A stretch of DNA of 58,862 bases from QAMX01 sp003149835 (GTDB taxonomy: Bacteria; Bacillota; Clostridia; Oscillospirales; QAMX01), in contig CAUGMN010000006.1 of assembly GCA_959600635.1 (NCBI GenBank), positions 1 to 58,862 on the forward strand. Direction: 5' to 3'. Below, one piece after another: positions 50,546-58,862 of the stretch (the first letter of the stretch is position 1; every line of letters starts with the position of its first letter). Position numbers and translations under genes: made by a program. The notes under the pieces are model-generated. The model was not told where the DNA came from. It saw nothing but the letters and a program-made list of their open reading frames with translations, and did no database searches.

Positions 50546-51123
50546 CAGTCGAGCATCCCCTTTGTCGAGACGACGCGCTCCGCCGGCTGAACCGCGATTC
50601 GAAGCGCCCGCCCCAGCGATTTGAACAGCGCCTCCGTCATATGATGGGCGTTGTCGCCGTACCGGATCGCCGCGTGCAGCGTCGTCCCGCTGTGGCAGGC
50701 GAAAGCGCGCAGGAATTCGACGGGCAGCGCCGCGTCGAAGCCGGGCATGATTTTTTGGGAGAGACCGCCGTCGTCAAAGCGCAGATAGGCCCGCCCCGAC
50801 AGGTCGAGCACCGTCTCGGCCAGCGCCTCGTCCATCGGCACCGCCGAAGAGCCGTAGCGCATCACCGGCTCGCCGCCGAGCGCTTCCCGCAATGCCCTGC
50901 CCAGAAGGATGCCGGTATCCTCGACGGTATGGTGAAAATCCACATGCAGGTCGCCGCGCGCCGTCACCGCGAGGTCAAAGCCCGCGTGACAGGCGAGCGC
51001 GGTCAGCATATGGTCGAAAAAGCCGATCTGCGTGTCGACCTGCGCCTGTCCGCTCCCGTCGATGTTCAGGGTCATTTCAATGTCCGTCTCCTTGGAGGTT
51101 CGCTTCACCGTACTCGTGCGCAT
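50545..51123 (-). CDS. hisB: Imidazoleglycerol-phosphate dehydratase HisB
   Basis: Manganese enzyme that dehydrates imidazole glycerol phosphate (192 residues, no phosphatase domain). The two metal-binding His clusters are clear: FFDHMLTALACHAGFDL, DFHHTVEDTGILLG, FACHSGTTLHA and GDNAHHMTEALFK. AAGGAG lies upstream of the ATG, which is 5 bp after the hisC stop. A separate histidinol-phosphate phosphatase is needed and is not seen here. Confidence 0.96.
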   Translation of the reverse strand: MRTSTVKRTSKETDIEMTLNIDGSGQAQVDTQIGFFDHMLTALACHAGFDLAVTARGDLHVDFHHTVEDTGILLGRALREALGGEPVMRYGSSAVPMDEALAETVLDLSGRAYLRFDDGGLSQKIMPGFDAALPVEFLRAFACHSGTTLHAAIRYGDNAHHMTEALFKSLGRALRIAVQPAERVVSTKGMLD

Positions 51124-51128
51124 ATCCT

Positions 51129-52214
51129 TCACCGCTCCTTTTCCCTGCCGCTCCGCTCCGCGCAGTACGCGGAGACGGCCGAAATAACCGCCTCGTTCTC
51201 CTGCGGCGCGCACGCGGTAATCCGCAGCCGCGCCCCGAGCCGCCGCACGAGGATGGATTGATCTTTCAAATACTGCTGCAAATCCGCCGCGTCGGCTGTT
51301 TCCAGAAACACAAAGTTCGCCTTTGTCGGAAACACACGGATGACGCCGAAGGTTTCCTGCGCCGTTTTCAGCCCCTCGTACAGCCGGGCCGCCGCGGCGC
51401 AGATCTCCCGGCGCGCGCCGGTCAGGTATGGAATATCCGACAGCACCGCGGCCGCCATCGCGTTGGTCAGGGCGTTGACGTTGGCCGGCGACTTGGCCTT
51501 GCGCAGCGCCTCGGTCAGCGCAGCGCCGCAGACGGCAAAGCCGAGCCGCAGCGCCGCGAGGCCGGCGGCTTTGGAACAGGTGCGCAGCACAATCAGGTTG
51601 TCCCGCGAAACCGCGTCCGCCAGAACCGACTCGTCCCAGAAGTCCATATACGCTTCGTCTACAATCCAAAGCGTTTCGGGACAGCCGTCCACGCAGCCGA
51701 GCACCTCCTGCCGCGTCAGTCCCTGCCCCGTCGGCGAGCAGGGATTGGAAAAAATTACCGCCTTGGGGCGGTGTTTTCGTGCGGCCGCCGTCAGCGCTTC
51801 CGCCGAAAGACCGTACTCCGCGCTCTTGCCGATGTCGATCAACTCGATCTCTGCGAGGTTGGAATAAAAACGATACATTGAAAAATCCGGTTCGGCGACG
51901 AGCAGCCGGTCGCCGCGCGAGAGCAGAGCGTTTATCACCAGCATAATCAGCTCGTCCGAGCCGTTGCCGGCGGTGACAAACCGGCTGTCAACGCCGGCGT
52001 ATGCGGCGAAAGCGGCGCAGGCGTCGCCCGACAGCGGGTCGGGATAGCGGTTGAAAAGCGCCTCCCGCGCGATGCCGGCGAGGCGTTCGCGCAGCCGATC
52101 CGGCAGCGGCACGAAGCTCTCGTTGGCGTCCGCCTTGATCGCACAGCCGCCGGTATCCTCAAAGCCGTAGGGTTTGAGCTTTTGCACCTTTTCGGGAATC
52201 AAAGAAGGATTCAT
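51129..52214 (-). CDS. hisC: Histidinol-phosphate aminotransferase HisC
   Basis: PLP-dependent aminotransferase (361 residues, fold type I). The substrate end has KLKPYGFEDTGGCAIKADANES, GNGSDELIMLVINAL carries the PLP-phosphate loop, FSNPCSPTGQGLT and IVDEAYMDF the Asp/Tyr cofactor contacts, and VLRTCSKAAGLAALRLGF the catalytic Lys. The Lys is in TCSKAAGLA as expected. AGAAAGGA precedes the ATG. It lies 111 bp after hisD. Confidence 0.95.
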   Translation of the reverse strand: MNPSLIPEKVQKLKPYGFEDTGGCAIKADANESFVPLPDRLRERLAGIAREALFNRYPDPLSGDACAAFAAYAGVDSRFVTAGNGSDELIMLVINALLSRGDRLLVAEPDFSMYRFYSNLAEIELIDIGKSAEYGLSAEALTAAARKHRPKAVIFSNPCSPTGQGLTRQEVLGCVDGCPETLWIVDEAYMDFWDESVLADAVSRDNLIVLRTCSKAAGLAALRLGFAVCGAALTEALRKAKSPANVNALTNAMAAAVLSDIPYLTGARREICAAAARLYEGLKTAQETFGVIRVFPTKANFVFLETADAADLQQYLKDQSILVRRLGARLRITACAPQENEAVISAVSAYCAERSGREKER

Positions 52215-52325
52215 CGTTTGCAGTTTCCTTTCTGAGGCTTTGGAAAGTCCGGCGCGCGCCAGCCGCCGGACGGGGGCTTCGTTATTTCCGTCCCGTAAGC
52301 CGAAAGCCGCGTGGGCTTTCCCGCT

Positions 52326-53624
52326 TCACTCCGGCTGAATTTCCTGCCGGATGCGGACGGCGGCCGCATGCGCGTCCAGCCCTTCGTTTTCGGCGAGCGT
52401 GACGATATCGTCTGCCAGCGAGCGCAGCAGCTCCGGCGTGGCCATGATAAAGCTGCTCTTTTTGATAAAGCTGTCGACGGAAAGCGGCGACATGAACCTC
52501 GCCGTCCCGCCGGTCGGCAGGACGTGGTTGGGCCCCGCCATATAGTCGCCGAGCGGCTCCGGCGAATACGCGCCCAGAAATACCGAGCCGGCGTTGCGGA
52601 TCTTCGGAAGCAGCGCCATCGGGTTCTCGGCCATGATTTCCAGGTGCTCCGGCGCGATCTGATTGGCGATCTCCGCCGCCGAGGAAAGGCTCTCGCAGAC
52701 GACGATGAGGCCGTTGTCGGCAAGGGAGCGGCCGATCATCTCGCGCCGGCTCCGCATCGCGGTCTGGCGTTCCAGCGCGGCGGCGGTCTGGCGCGCGACG
52801 GTTTCGGAGGTGGTCAGCAGAACGCTGCTCGCCAGAACGTCGTGCTCCGCCTGCGAGAGCATGTCCGCGGCCAGGTATTCGGGGTTCGCCGTCCCGTCGG
52901 CGATGATCAGAATTTCACTCGGCCCGGCGACCATATCGATATCGACCTGTCCGTAAACCATGCTTTTTGCCGCCGCGACGTAGGCGTTTCCGGGGCCGGT
53001 AATCTTATCCACTCTCGGAATGCTCTCAGTGCCGTAGGCGAGCGCGGCGATCGCCTGCGCGCCGCCGACGGTAAACACCCGGTCGGCGCCCGCAATCTTT
53101 GCCGCCGCCAGCACGGCGAGCCGGCCGCGCTCGGAGCGGAACGGCGGCGTCGCCACGGCGATCTCTTTGACGCCCGCAAGCTTGGCGGGGATAATATTCA
53201 TCAGCACCGAAGACGGATAGGCCGCGCTGCCGCCCGGCACATAGACGCCGACCTTTTCCAGCGGCAGAACGCGCTGGCCGAGCACCGTCCCGTCCTCCGA
53301 TTCCGTCATCCAGCTCCGCTGGAGCTGATGGGCGTGAAAGGCGCGGATGCGCTCTGCCGCGCGTTGGAGCGCGCGCGTCAATTCCTCCGGCGCAGCCGCG
53401 CAGGCCGCTTCAAGCTCCTGCGCGCTCAGCTCGAACCCGGCAGGCTCGACGCCGTCGAACTGCTTGGTATAGCGCCGGACGGCCTCGTCCCCGTGGGCGC
53501 GCACGTCCGCCACGACCGGCTCCACCGCCCGCAGCACGTCGCGGTTTACGGCCTCCGCATGTCTGCTCATCTCCACGCGGACGGAAAATACGTTTTTTTC
53601 ATCTGTCAGCCTGATGGGTTCCAT
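52326..53624 (-). CDS. hisD: Histidinol dehydrogenase HisD
   Basis: Last two steps of histidine synthesis: oxidises histidinol to histidine with two NAD+. The 432-residue zinc enzyme has YVPGGSAAYPSSVLMNIIPA, GGAQAIAALAYGTESIPRVD, ITGPGNAYVAAAKSMVYG, then VDIDMVAGPSEILIIADGTA; the metal-site AEHDVLASS and the His of LPTGGTARFMSPLSVDSF are present. The ATG at 53624 and a TTG two codons upstream are both possible; AAGG lies 8 nt before the ATG. A 139-bp gap without any gene separates it from hisG. Confidence 0.96.
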   Translation of the reverse strand: MEPIRLTDEKNVFSVRVEMSRHAEAVNRDVLRAVEPVVADVRAHGDEAVRRYTKQFDGVEPAGFELSAQELEAACAAAPEELTRALQRAAERIRAFHAHQLQRSWMTESEDGTVLGQRVLPLEKVGVYVPGGSAAYPSSVLMNIIPAKLAGVKEIAVATPPFRSERGRLAVLAAAKIAGADRVFTVGGAQAIAALAYGTESIPRVDKITGPGNAYVAAAKSMVYGQVDIDMVAGPSEILIIADGTANPEYLAADMLSQAEHDVLASSVLLTTSETVARQTAAALERQTAMRSRREMIGRSLADNGLIVVCESLSSAAEIANQIAPEHLEIMAENPMALLPKIRNAGSVFLGAYSPEPLGDYMAGPNHVLPTGGTARFMSPLSVDSFIKKSSFIMATPELLRSLADDIVTLAENEGLDAHAAAVRIRQEIQPE

Positions 53625-53763
53625 GGTCAATGCCTTCTCCTTTTCGATCGTTTCAAGCTCTATCGAAGGTAATGTCAGGGCAAGAGCGCCTCATTTTTCA
53701 AGAACAGGCGCCGAAAGCGGACTGCGCGGTGTTATCGTCGTTTTTTCCGCGCGGTCAGCGCCG

Positions 53764-54396
53764 TCACGGCTGAGTCAGCGCCGCTTCCAGCTTCTGTGTA
53801 AAAGCGTCGATCTCATCCTTGCGGAGCTTTAAGGCCGCGATGTTGACGACGAGACGGGCCGAAACCTCGGCGACCTCCTCGTAAACTTCCAAGCCGTTTG
53901 CTTTCAGCGTCGAGCCGGTCTCGACGATATCCACAATGACGTCGGAGAGGCCGAGCAGCGGCGCCAGCTCGACCGAGCCCTCGATTTTGATCAGCTCGAC
54001 GTCCATTTTCCTGCGGTCAAAATAGCTTTTCGCAACGTTTAAATACTTCGTCGCGGCACGCCGGTATCCCTCCGCGCCGCATGCGCGGTCTTTCCTGCCC
54101 GCGACGGCGAAGCGGCAGCGGCCGAAGCCCAGATCAAGAATCTCGTACAGCCCCGTCGCGTGCTCCATAATCGTATCCTTGCCGACGATGCCGATGTCGC
54201 AGACGCCGTTTTCCACATAGGTGATCACGTCGGCGGCCTTTGCCAGCACGGCCTCTATCTGTCCGTCCGCAATCGGCAGGATCAGCTTCCGGCCCGGCGA
54301 GCGCAGCAGAGCGCATTCTATGCCCGCGCGCTCAAACAGCGCGATCGACTCTTCGAGCAGCCGCCCTTTAGTCAAAGCGATTCTGATTTTTCTCAT
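53764..54396 (-). CDS. hisG: ATP phosphoribosyltransferase HisG, short form
   Basis: First, committed step of histidine synthesis: joins ATP and PRPP. The 210-residue protein is the short form lacking the C-terminal ACT-like domain, so it works with HisZ. It has IALTKGRLLEESIALFERAG, ADVITYVENGVCDIGIVGKD and the PRPP loop DIVETGSTLKANGLEV. The start overlaps the hisZ stop (ATGA). Feedback control by histidine would act through HisZ. Confidence 0.96.
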   Translation of the reverse strand: MRKIRIALTKGRLLEESIALFERAGIECALLRSPGRKLILPIADGQIEAVLAKAADVITYVENGVCDIGIVGKDTIMEHATGLYEILDLGFGRCRFAVAGRKDRACGAEGYRRAATKYLNVAKSYFDRRKMDVELIKIEGSVELAPLLGLSDVIVDIVETGSTLKANGLEVYEEVAEVSARLVVNIAALKLRKDEIDAFTQKLEAALTQP

Positions 54397-55625
54397 CGCG
54401 CCGTCCTCCCGCCGTCTTCGCAGAGCGATCGTTTTGTCACGCCGCTTTTGGCGTCGAAGCAGACCAGCGCGGGAATGCCCTTTTGCCGCGCCACCGCCTC
54501 GCTCTCCTCGCGGCTGTCCGCCGTCGAAAGCTCGACGCACACGCCCGCGCCGCGCCGCGCCTCCGCATAGGCATAGGCCTCGGCGGCGCGGTCGGCGGAA
54601 AAATACAGCAGCTCGTCGGCCGGCTTTTCCCGTTCTCCGCCGCCGCTCTGTTCGAGCGCCTCCGCGACGGCGTCAACGTTGACGGCAAAGCCTGTGGCCG
54701 CGACATCCGCGCCAAATCCCCGGATCAACGTATCATAGCGGCCGCCGGAGAGCACCGGCTCCCCCGCTCCGTGCGCGTAGCCGCTCAGGACGATGCCGGT
54801 GTAGTATTCCATATGATTGGCCAGCGCTAAATCGAGCATCACGCGGCCGCCGCAGCCGAGACCGCAGAGCGCCTCATAGACCGTTTTCAGGTAGGCCAGC
54901 GCCTCCGCGGCAGCCGGCGTGCGGATAATCCGCTCGGCCTCTTCAAAGATCTCCCCGCCGCCGAAAATGCGCGGCAGCCGCCGGAGCGCCTCGCAGGCGT
55001 CGTGATACTCCGCGTCGTATTCCTTCAAAACGTCGTTGACAGCCGCATAGTTTTTCACCTCGGTCAGATAGCGGACCTTTTCTCCGTCGCCCTCCCGGAA
55101 CCGAATCGCTCCGGCCAACGCGCGAAAAATCCCCGCGTGACCCAGCTCGATCTTATAATCCCGCAGTCCGGCGTCCGCGAGCGCGCGCAGCGCCGTCTCG
55201 GCGATTTCCGTATCGGCCCGCAGCCCCTGCGCGCCGATCAGCTCGACGCCGCACTGCGTCGTCTGGACGCGCTCGCCGCGGTGCCCGCCGCAGACGCGGA
55301 AGACATCCTGCTGATAATACAGCCGCAGCGGCAGCGGCGCGCTTTGCAGCCGCGCCGCAAAGAGACGGCCGATCGGCGCAGTCGAGTCGGGGCGGATGAC
55401 AAGCACCTCGCCGCCGTCGATGAGCTTATACATGCGCGCGGTGTCCAGCGTATTTTCCTCGCGCAAAAAGACGTCGTAGTATTCCAAAAGCGGCGTTTTG
55501 ACCTCCCGATAACCGCGTTTTTCAAAACAGCCGGTCAGCCGTTCCTCGATTCGCCGCCGCAGACGGCACTGCGGCGCGAGGACGTCGTGCGCCCCCTGCG
55601 GCGTGCCGTAGCCCTGTCTCAGCAT
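54393..55625 (-). CDS. hisZ: ATP phosphoribosyltransferase regulatory subunit HisZ
   Basis: Histidyl-tRNA synthetase paralogue (410 residues) that activates short HisG and carries the histidine feedback site. It has class II motif 2-type QDVFRVCGGHRGERVQTTQC and LELIGAQ-like GVELIGAQGLRADTE, and motif 3 VLSGGRYDTLIRGFG. Because it is encoded with hisG and has lost the anticodon-binding domain, it is HisZ rather than HisS. The second ATG (55625) is preferred: AAAGGA lies 8 nt before it but touches the first ATG at 55634. Confidence 0.93.
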   Translation of the reverse strand: MLRQGYGTPQGAHDVLAPQCRLRRRIEERLTGCFEKRGYREVKTPLLEYYDVFLREENTLDTARMYKLIDGGEVLVIRPDSTAPIGRLFAARLQSAPLPLRLYYQQDVFRVCGGHRGERVQTTQCGVELIGAQGLRADTEIAETALRALADAGLRDYKIELGHAGIFRALAGAIRFREGDGEKVRYLTEVKNYAAVNDVLKEYDAEYHDACEALRRLPRIFGGGEIFEEAERIIRTPAAAEALAYLKTVYEALCGLGCGGRVMLDLALANHMEYYTGIVLSGYAHGAGEPVLSGGRYDTLIRGFGADVAATGFAVNVDAVAEALEQSGGGEREKPADELLYFSADRAAEAYAYAEARRGAGVCVELSTADSREESEAVARQKGIPALVCFDAKSGVTKRSLCEDGGRTAR

Positions 55626-55666
55626 TCGCTTCATTCCTTTATTTCTTTATCGCTTTATCTCGGTAA

Positions 55667-55695
55667 ATTATACACGGTTCACATTTGTTTTTCCA
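55667..55695 (-). promoter_or_regulatory. Probable promoter of hisZGDCBH
   Basis: On the minus strand TATAAT (55672-55667) with TGGAAA (55695-55690) 17 bp upstream as a weak -35. The leader is about 35 nt, AT-rich, with no T-box or attenuator visible. Confidence 0.6.
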
Positions 55696-55730
55696 TATAC
55701 AAATTTCACAAGAAACGGCGGCTTCCGATC

Positions 55731-56807
55731 TTATTTTTTCATCCGTTCCCCGTTTGACAGCTCCGGCGCCGCCAGCGCCGTCAGCACCTGCGCGTAGACG
55801 CGGTGGAGATAGTCGTTGGGGTGGTTGACGTTGTTGCCGGTCATATCCATGTAGCGTTTGCGGGTCAGCAGCTCTTTGTGAATCTCCGTGACGTTTGCCA
55901 GCGCGACGCCCTCTCCGCAGAGCGACGCCAGGGCGGCGGGGTATTCCTCCTGATTTCCGTACAGACACGCTTCCCGGTTCGCGCAAATCGACGAGACGAG
56001 CAAAAACTCGGCGCGCGGATTTCTGCGGCGGACCGCCTCGATGATACCCTTGGTCAGTTCGGCGAATTCGGCGGCGGGTCTGTGACCGCTCCCGTCGTTC
56101 ATGCCGAAGGCGATCAGCGCGAGGTCGGGCGCATAGGCGGCGGCGCGCTCCTCCGCGTTTTCAAAGCCCCATTTGGCCGTCATGCCGCCGACGGCGGTGT
56201 TGACGGTCTCGATTTCCGCGCCGCAGCGCCTTGACAGATGCTCCGCAAAGAGCTCGCCGAAACGCGGCAGATAGGGCGGCGCGCCGGTAAAGCCGCTCGC
56301 GTTGCCGCCCGCGGCGATCGAATCGCCGTAAATGAGCAGGCGGAATTTGTTTTTCTCCGTCAGGTTTTTCGCCAGTACCGGCAGATTCCCCGTCCCCCGC
56401 TGCGGGAAAACGCCGCGCCACGCGCCGCCATGACGGTAGGTGACGGCCAGCTGTCTCTCGTGAAAATACGTCCCCTCCCCGAACAAGAGGTAGGCAATAC
56501 CGTTCCTGCCGTCAAAGGTATGCTCGCTCTTTTCGGCCGGATACTGCTCGGCTCGCGAAATCGTCGGGATCGCGCCGCCCCTCAGGACGCGCACGCCGCC
56601 GCCTTCCAGCCGGTAATCCCGCCCCTCAACGTACAGCGTTTGCAGGTCGGCGCTCCTGAGTTCAAGGATTTCCCCGGCTTCATAATACAACGGGATCCAG
56701 ACCTCGCCCGCCGCGTCCTCGACCGGCGCGGCGGACTCGCAGTACGCCGTCCCGCCGTCGTCCCAGACGGGCTTCATCGCCTGTTCAAAATCAAAGCTTC
56801 GCTCCAT
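55731..56807 (-). CDS. SGNH/GDSL hydrolase with N-terminal beta domain
   Basis: A 358-residue protein. About 150 residues of beta-rich N-terminal sequence (with GRDYRLEGGGVRVLRGGAIP) precede the hydrolase domain, which has block I LLIYGDSIAAGGNASG, block II-like VNTAVGGMT, block III IAFGMNDGSG and block V NNVNHPNDYLHR with His. This layout is seen in carbohydrate esterases that deacetylate polysaccharides. No signal peptide is visible. AGGAG lies 10 nt before the ATG. It lies 108 bp downstream of the phosphofructokinase gene on the same strand. Confidence 0.87.
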   Translation of the reverse strand: MERSFDFEQAMKPVWDDGGTAYCESAAPVEDAAGEVWIPLYYEAGEILELRSADLQTLYVEGRDYRLEGGGVRVLRGGAIPTISRAEQYPAEKSEHTFDGRNGIAYLLFGEGTYFHERQLAVTYRHGGAWRGVFPQRGTGNLPVLAKNLTEKNKFRLLIYGDSIAAGGNASGFTGAPPYLPRFGELFAEHLSRRCGAEIETVNTAVGGMTAKWGFENAEERAAAYAPDLALIAFGMNDGSGHRPAAEFAELTKGIIEAVRRRNPRAEFLLVSSICANREACLYGNQEEYPAALASLCGEGVALANVTEIHKELLTRKRYMDMTGNNVNHPNDYLHRVYAQVLTALAAPELSNGERMKK

Positions 56808-56915
56808 ATACGGCTCTCTCCTTTATCAATAGAAACAGAAATCTCGAACCGGCTCGCGGCACGTTCGCACAAAAATCACGCATTGGAAGCCCGACAGATC
56901 CCCGATGGCCGCTCT

Positions 56916-58205
56916 TTACGCCCTTGTGAGGTTGGCCGGCCGGTACGGCGGCAGCTTTTGACCGGCAAAGAGCTTCTGCAAGCGCGCAAAGCGCTGTAAG
57001 CCGTTCTCCGTCGGGATTTCCGGCGCGCGCTCGCCGATGAGCGGGCGGGCATAGCGGATGAAGTCGTCGGTGACGTCGGTGCCGTCGGCGGTAATCCACG
57101 TTTTCGGGAGGAAGCGCTCGCTCCCCGCGACGACGGACAGCGGCGCGAAACGGTATTCGGCGCGGTATTCGGGGACGTCGGCGCGGACGATCGTCGCCAT
57201 ATAACCGCTCCCCCGCGTCAGCGACAGCTCGACGCCGCTTTTGGCGACCTCGTAAGCCTCGTTCATATCGGTTTCAGAGATAAACAGCGAGCACGAGCGC
57301 TGCATGACGCCCGGGATCTGCCCCGTCGCCTGCCCGCGCGCGGCAAGCTTATGCTCATTTAAGTAGGAAACGACCGCCTGCATCGCCGTCACGCCGGAAG
57401 CGCCGTATTCGATGTGGCCGAAACCGTCGTGGCGGGCGGCCGCGTCGCCGATGTCGAAGCCCTCGTTGACGACGACAATGCAGCGCTTCTCGCGTTTGAG
57501 CGTCTCGTTGACGCGCTCGGCGAGCTGTTCAAGGTTGAAATTTGTCTCGGCGAAAAACATCAGCAGGGGCGAACGCCTTTCGGGGTCGCCGAGACGCGCC
57601 GCGGCGGTGATAAAGCCGGCGCGCCGCCCCATCGCCTGATACACCGAGACGCACTCAGACGGGTAAATGGCGCGGTTTTCCTCCTCGGCGTTCTGCATCA
57701 GATAGGCCCAGTAGCGCGCACAGCTCCCATACCCCGGCGTGTGGTCGAGCAGCTGAAAGGCGCTGTCGCCGACGTCGTTGTCGATGGTTTTGGGAATGCC
57801 CGTCACCACGAGCGGATAGCCGAGCCGTTCGGCGAGGCGCGAAACCTTGTCGGCGGTGTCCATGGAGTCGTTGCCGCCGATGTAATAGAAATAACCGATC
57901 TCGTGGGCGCGGAAGACGTCGATGATGCGCGTAAAATCCGCGGAGCCCTCGTCGGCCAGCTTATAGCGGCAGGTGCCGACCGCGCCGGCGGACGGCGTTG
58001 TTTTCAGCAGCGCCAGCTCCCGCTCTGGCTGCGCGGACAGGTCGAGCAGTTCCTCGTTGAGCACGCCCTCAATCCCGTGCCAGCCCGCGTAGATGCGGCC
58101 GAAGCGGTCGGGATAGGCGCGGCAGGCGTCGACGACGCCGAGCAGGCTCGCGTTGATGACAGGCGACGGGCCGCCCGACTGGGCGACCAGCACGTTTCGA
58201 TTCAT
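56916..58205 (-). CDS. 6-phosphofructokinase, diphosphate-dependent type
   Basis: Phosphorylates fructose-6-phosphate (429 residues). Two residues decide the donor: the motif GGND at 110-113 has Asp where ATP enzymes have Gly, and PKTIDND at 138-144 has Lys where ATP enzymes have Gly; both mark PPi-dependent enzymes, so the reaction is probably reversible. Other landmarks are SGGPSPVINASLLGVVDACR, GRRAGFITAAARLG, and ATGQIPGVMQRSC. AGGAAAGGAAG precedes the ATG. Length fits the long-form PPi group. Confidence 0.92.
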   Translation of the reverse strand: MNRNVLVAQSGGPSPVINASLLGVVDACRAYPDRFGRIYAGWHGIEGVLNEELLDLSAQPERELALLKTTPSAGAVGTCRYKLADEGSADFTRIIDVFRAHEIGYFYYIGGNDSMDTADKVSRLAERLGYPLVVTGIPKTIDNDVGDSAFQLLDHTPGYGSCARYWAYLMQNAEEENRAIYPSECVSVYQAMGRRAGFITAAARLGDPERRSPLLMFFAETNFNLEQLAERVNETLKREKRCIVVVNEGFDIGDAAARHDGFGHIEYGASGVTAMQAVVSYLNEHKLAARGQATGQIPGVMQRSCSLFISETDMNEAYEVAKSGVELSLTRGSGYMATIVRADVPEYRAEYRFAPLSVVAGSERFLPKTWITADGTDVTDDFIRYARPLIGERAPEIPTENGLQRFARLQKLFAGQKLPPYRPANLTRA

Positions 58206-58223
58206 GAATGCAAACTTCCTTTC

Positions 58224-58520
58224 CTATTCAAACCACGGTCCATTCACCAAACGCCGAACGCAAAGCGTTCCAGAGAAAACCAAAATGCCGGTCAGAGCGC
58301 TGCGTCGTATTGTTTTCCCTTGCAGCCGGCAGGCGGCCGGGCCGCCGCCCTCACAGGCAATAAAAAAATCATTGATCCGATAAGATGCGGAAAGCGCTAT
58401 CCATGCGGCGCTCCGCATTTTCCACCGGTGCAGCCCGTTTTCGTCCATCCAACGCACGGCGTCGGCGGAAATTTCTTCAATAACCGGGATATCCGCCTCC
58501 GCCGCCTTCCGGATTGTCAC
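58224..58520 (-). pseudogene. Truncated GNAT N-acetyltransferase
   Basis: A 98-residue product whose first 70 residues look like the front of a GNAT acetyltransferase (MTIRKAAEADIPVIEEISAD, then HRWKMRSAAW, SASYRINDFFIACEGG, and GPAACR). Beyond GPAACR the sequence no longer follows the family, and the acetyl-CoA-binding motif A (Q/RxxGxG/A) is absent, so a frameshift or deletion is likely. The GTG start is well placed, 7 nt after AAAGAGGG and 16 bp after the xseA stop, so the fragment may still be translated. Confidence 0.6.
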
Positions 58521-58536
58521 GGAAAATCCCTCTTTG

Positions 58537-58862
58537 TTACGGCTCGATTTCCTTGACCTCGCAGCGCGCGCCGCCGTCGGCAAAGCGCAGGCGCAGCTCC
58601 TCGCCCGCGCGCAGCGCGCCGCCGCTGCGCACCGCGCCGCCGTCCCCGCGGAGCGCGATGGCATAGCCGCGGCCAAGCACCTTCAACGGACTCATCGCGT
58701 CGAGCCGCGCCGCAGCGTTGGCAAGCCGATGGCTCTGCGCCGTCAGCAGCTTCTCGCCAACCGAACGGAAGCGCTCCGACAGGTAGTCCAGCGCCATCCG
58801 TTTTTCATCGACATAGCCGAGCGGCGAAGCGTAAACGCGCTTCTCGCCGATGGCTTCAAGCC
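58537..58862 (-). CDS. xseA: Exodeoxyribonuclease VII large subunit XseA, C-terminal part only
   Basis: Nuclease subunit that degrades single-stranded DNA with XseB. Only the last 108 codons are in the window: a helical stretch (DYLSERFRSVGEKLLTAQSH, RLANAAARLDAM) followed by the diagnostic SPLKVLGRGYAIAL and a beta-rich end (LRAGEELRLRFADGGARCEV). The start is beyond the right edge. XseB normally follows directly; here the next gene is a broken acetyltransferase. Confidence 0.9.
   Translation of the reverse strand, partial: LEAIGEKRVYASPLGYVDEKRMALDYLSERFRSVGEKLLTAQSHRLANAAARLDAMSPLKVLGRGYAIALRGDGGAVRSGGALRAGEELRLRFADGGARCEVKEIEP

Noticed and set aside
55626..55730. A T-box or histidine attenuator before hisZ
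   Set aside because: The leader is only about 35 nt and lacks a His codon run, a T-box sequence or alternative hairpins.

Overview
The window (58,862 bp, GC-rich) looks like a chromosomal segment of an anaerobic, probably spore-forming Firmicute of the class Clostridia. The evidence is the oxygen-sensitive ribonucleotide reductase pair NrdD/NrdG, a complete Rnf ferredoxin:NAD+ oxidoreductase operon in the clostridial order C-D-G-E-A-B, the sporulation regulator SpoVT, the Firmicute proteins IreB and WhiA, and consensus sigma-A promoters (TTGACA/TATAAT with 16-18 bp spacers). I see no tRNA, rRNA, CRISPR array, prophage or complete insertion sequence. It is mostly a core-genome region with some accessory catabolic genes. 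The taxonomic assignment is inference; no marker gene here fixes a genus.

Layout. 1-3.1 kb: nrdG and nrdD (minus), with a promoter carrying tandem NrdR boxes. 3.1-9.2 kb (plus): a hypoxanthine/uracil DNA glycosylase, an amidohydrolase, ireB, an aldo/keto reductase with a ferredoxin tail, a small unknown protein, and a secreted six-SH3 NlpC/P60 peptidoglycan hydrolase. 9.5-15.5 kb (minus): a Cu/Zn superoxide dismutase, an orphan sugar-binding lipoprotein, a Gfo/Idh/MocA oxidoreductase, and a DUF3842-DUF2079 pair. 15.9-17.9 kb (minus): ECF sigma factor, membrane anti-sigma-like protein and DUF4358 lipoprotein. 18.0-24.6 kb (minus): the housekeeping operon dnaB-tilS-hpt-ftsH-rluA. 24.9-34.4 kb (minus): a probable six-gene unit yggS-RNHCP-PBP1A-murB-whiA-dnaE. 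34.8-41.0 kb (plus): rnfCDGEAB followed by a NusG-II protein and a Gx transporter. 41.2-43.7 kb (minus): spoVT, a foldase lipoprotein and an SGNH hydrolase. 44.0 kb (plus): a MecA-like adaptor. 44.7-47.9 kb (minus): PfkB kinase, SIS-domain protein and amidohydrolase. 48.0-55.6 kb (minus): histidine biosynthesis in two blocks, hisZ-G-D-C-B-H and hisF-I-E. 55.7-58.9 kb (minus): an SGNH hydrolase, a PPi-type phosphofructokinase, a truncated acetyltransferase and the 3' end of xseA.

How it fits together. NrdD/NrdG make deoxynucleotides anaerobically; Rnf couples reduced ferredoxin to NAD+ and an ion gradient; PPi-PFK supports glycolysis. PBP1A, MurB, NlpC/P60 and WhiA serve the cell envelope and division. 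FtsH, the MecA-like protein and the PrsA-like protein handle protein quality control. The his genes make histidine, but hisA is not in the window. The kinase/SIS/amidohydrolase genes directly follow hisFIE and look like an uncharacterised sugar or amino-sugar route.

The signals most worth a second look are the accessory amidohydrolase-SIS-kinase cluster, the Cu/Zn SOD with Lys at the active-site Arg position, the nrdG promoter (NrdR boxes, a metalloregulator-like palindrome and a spacer palindrome), the hairpin between the Shine-Dalgarno and start of rnfG, the structured leader of the MecA-like gene, the G11 tract upstream of a lipoprotein promoter, and several decayed gene fragments (XRE regulator, two acetyltransferase pieces). 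I did not find a clearly new multi-gene defence or mobile system.
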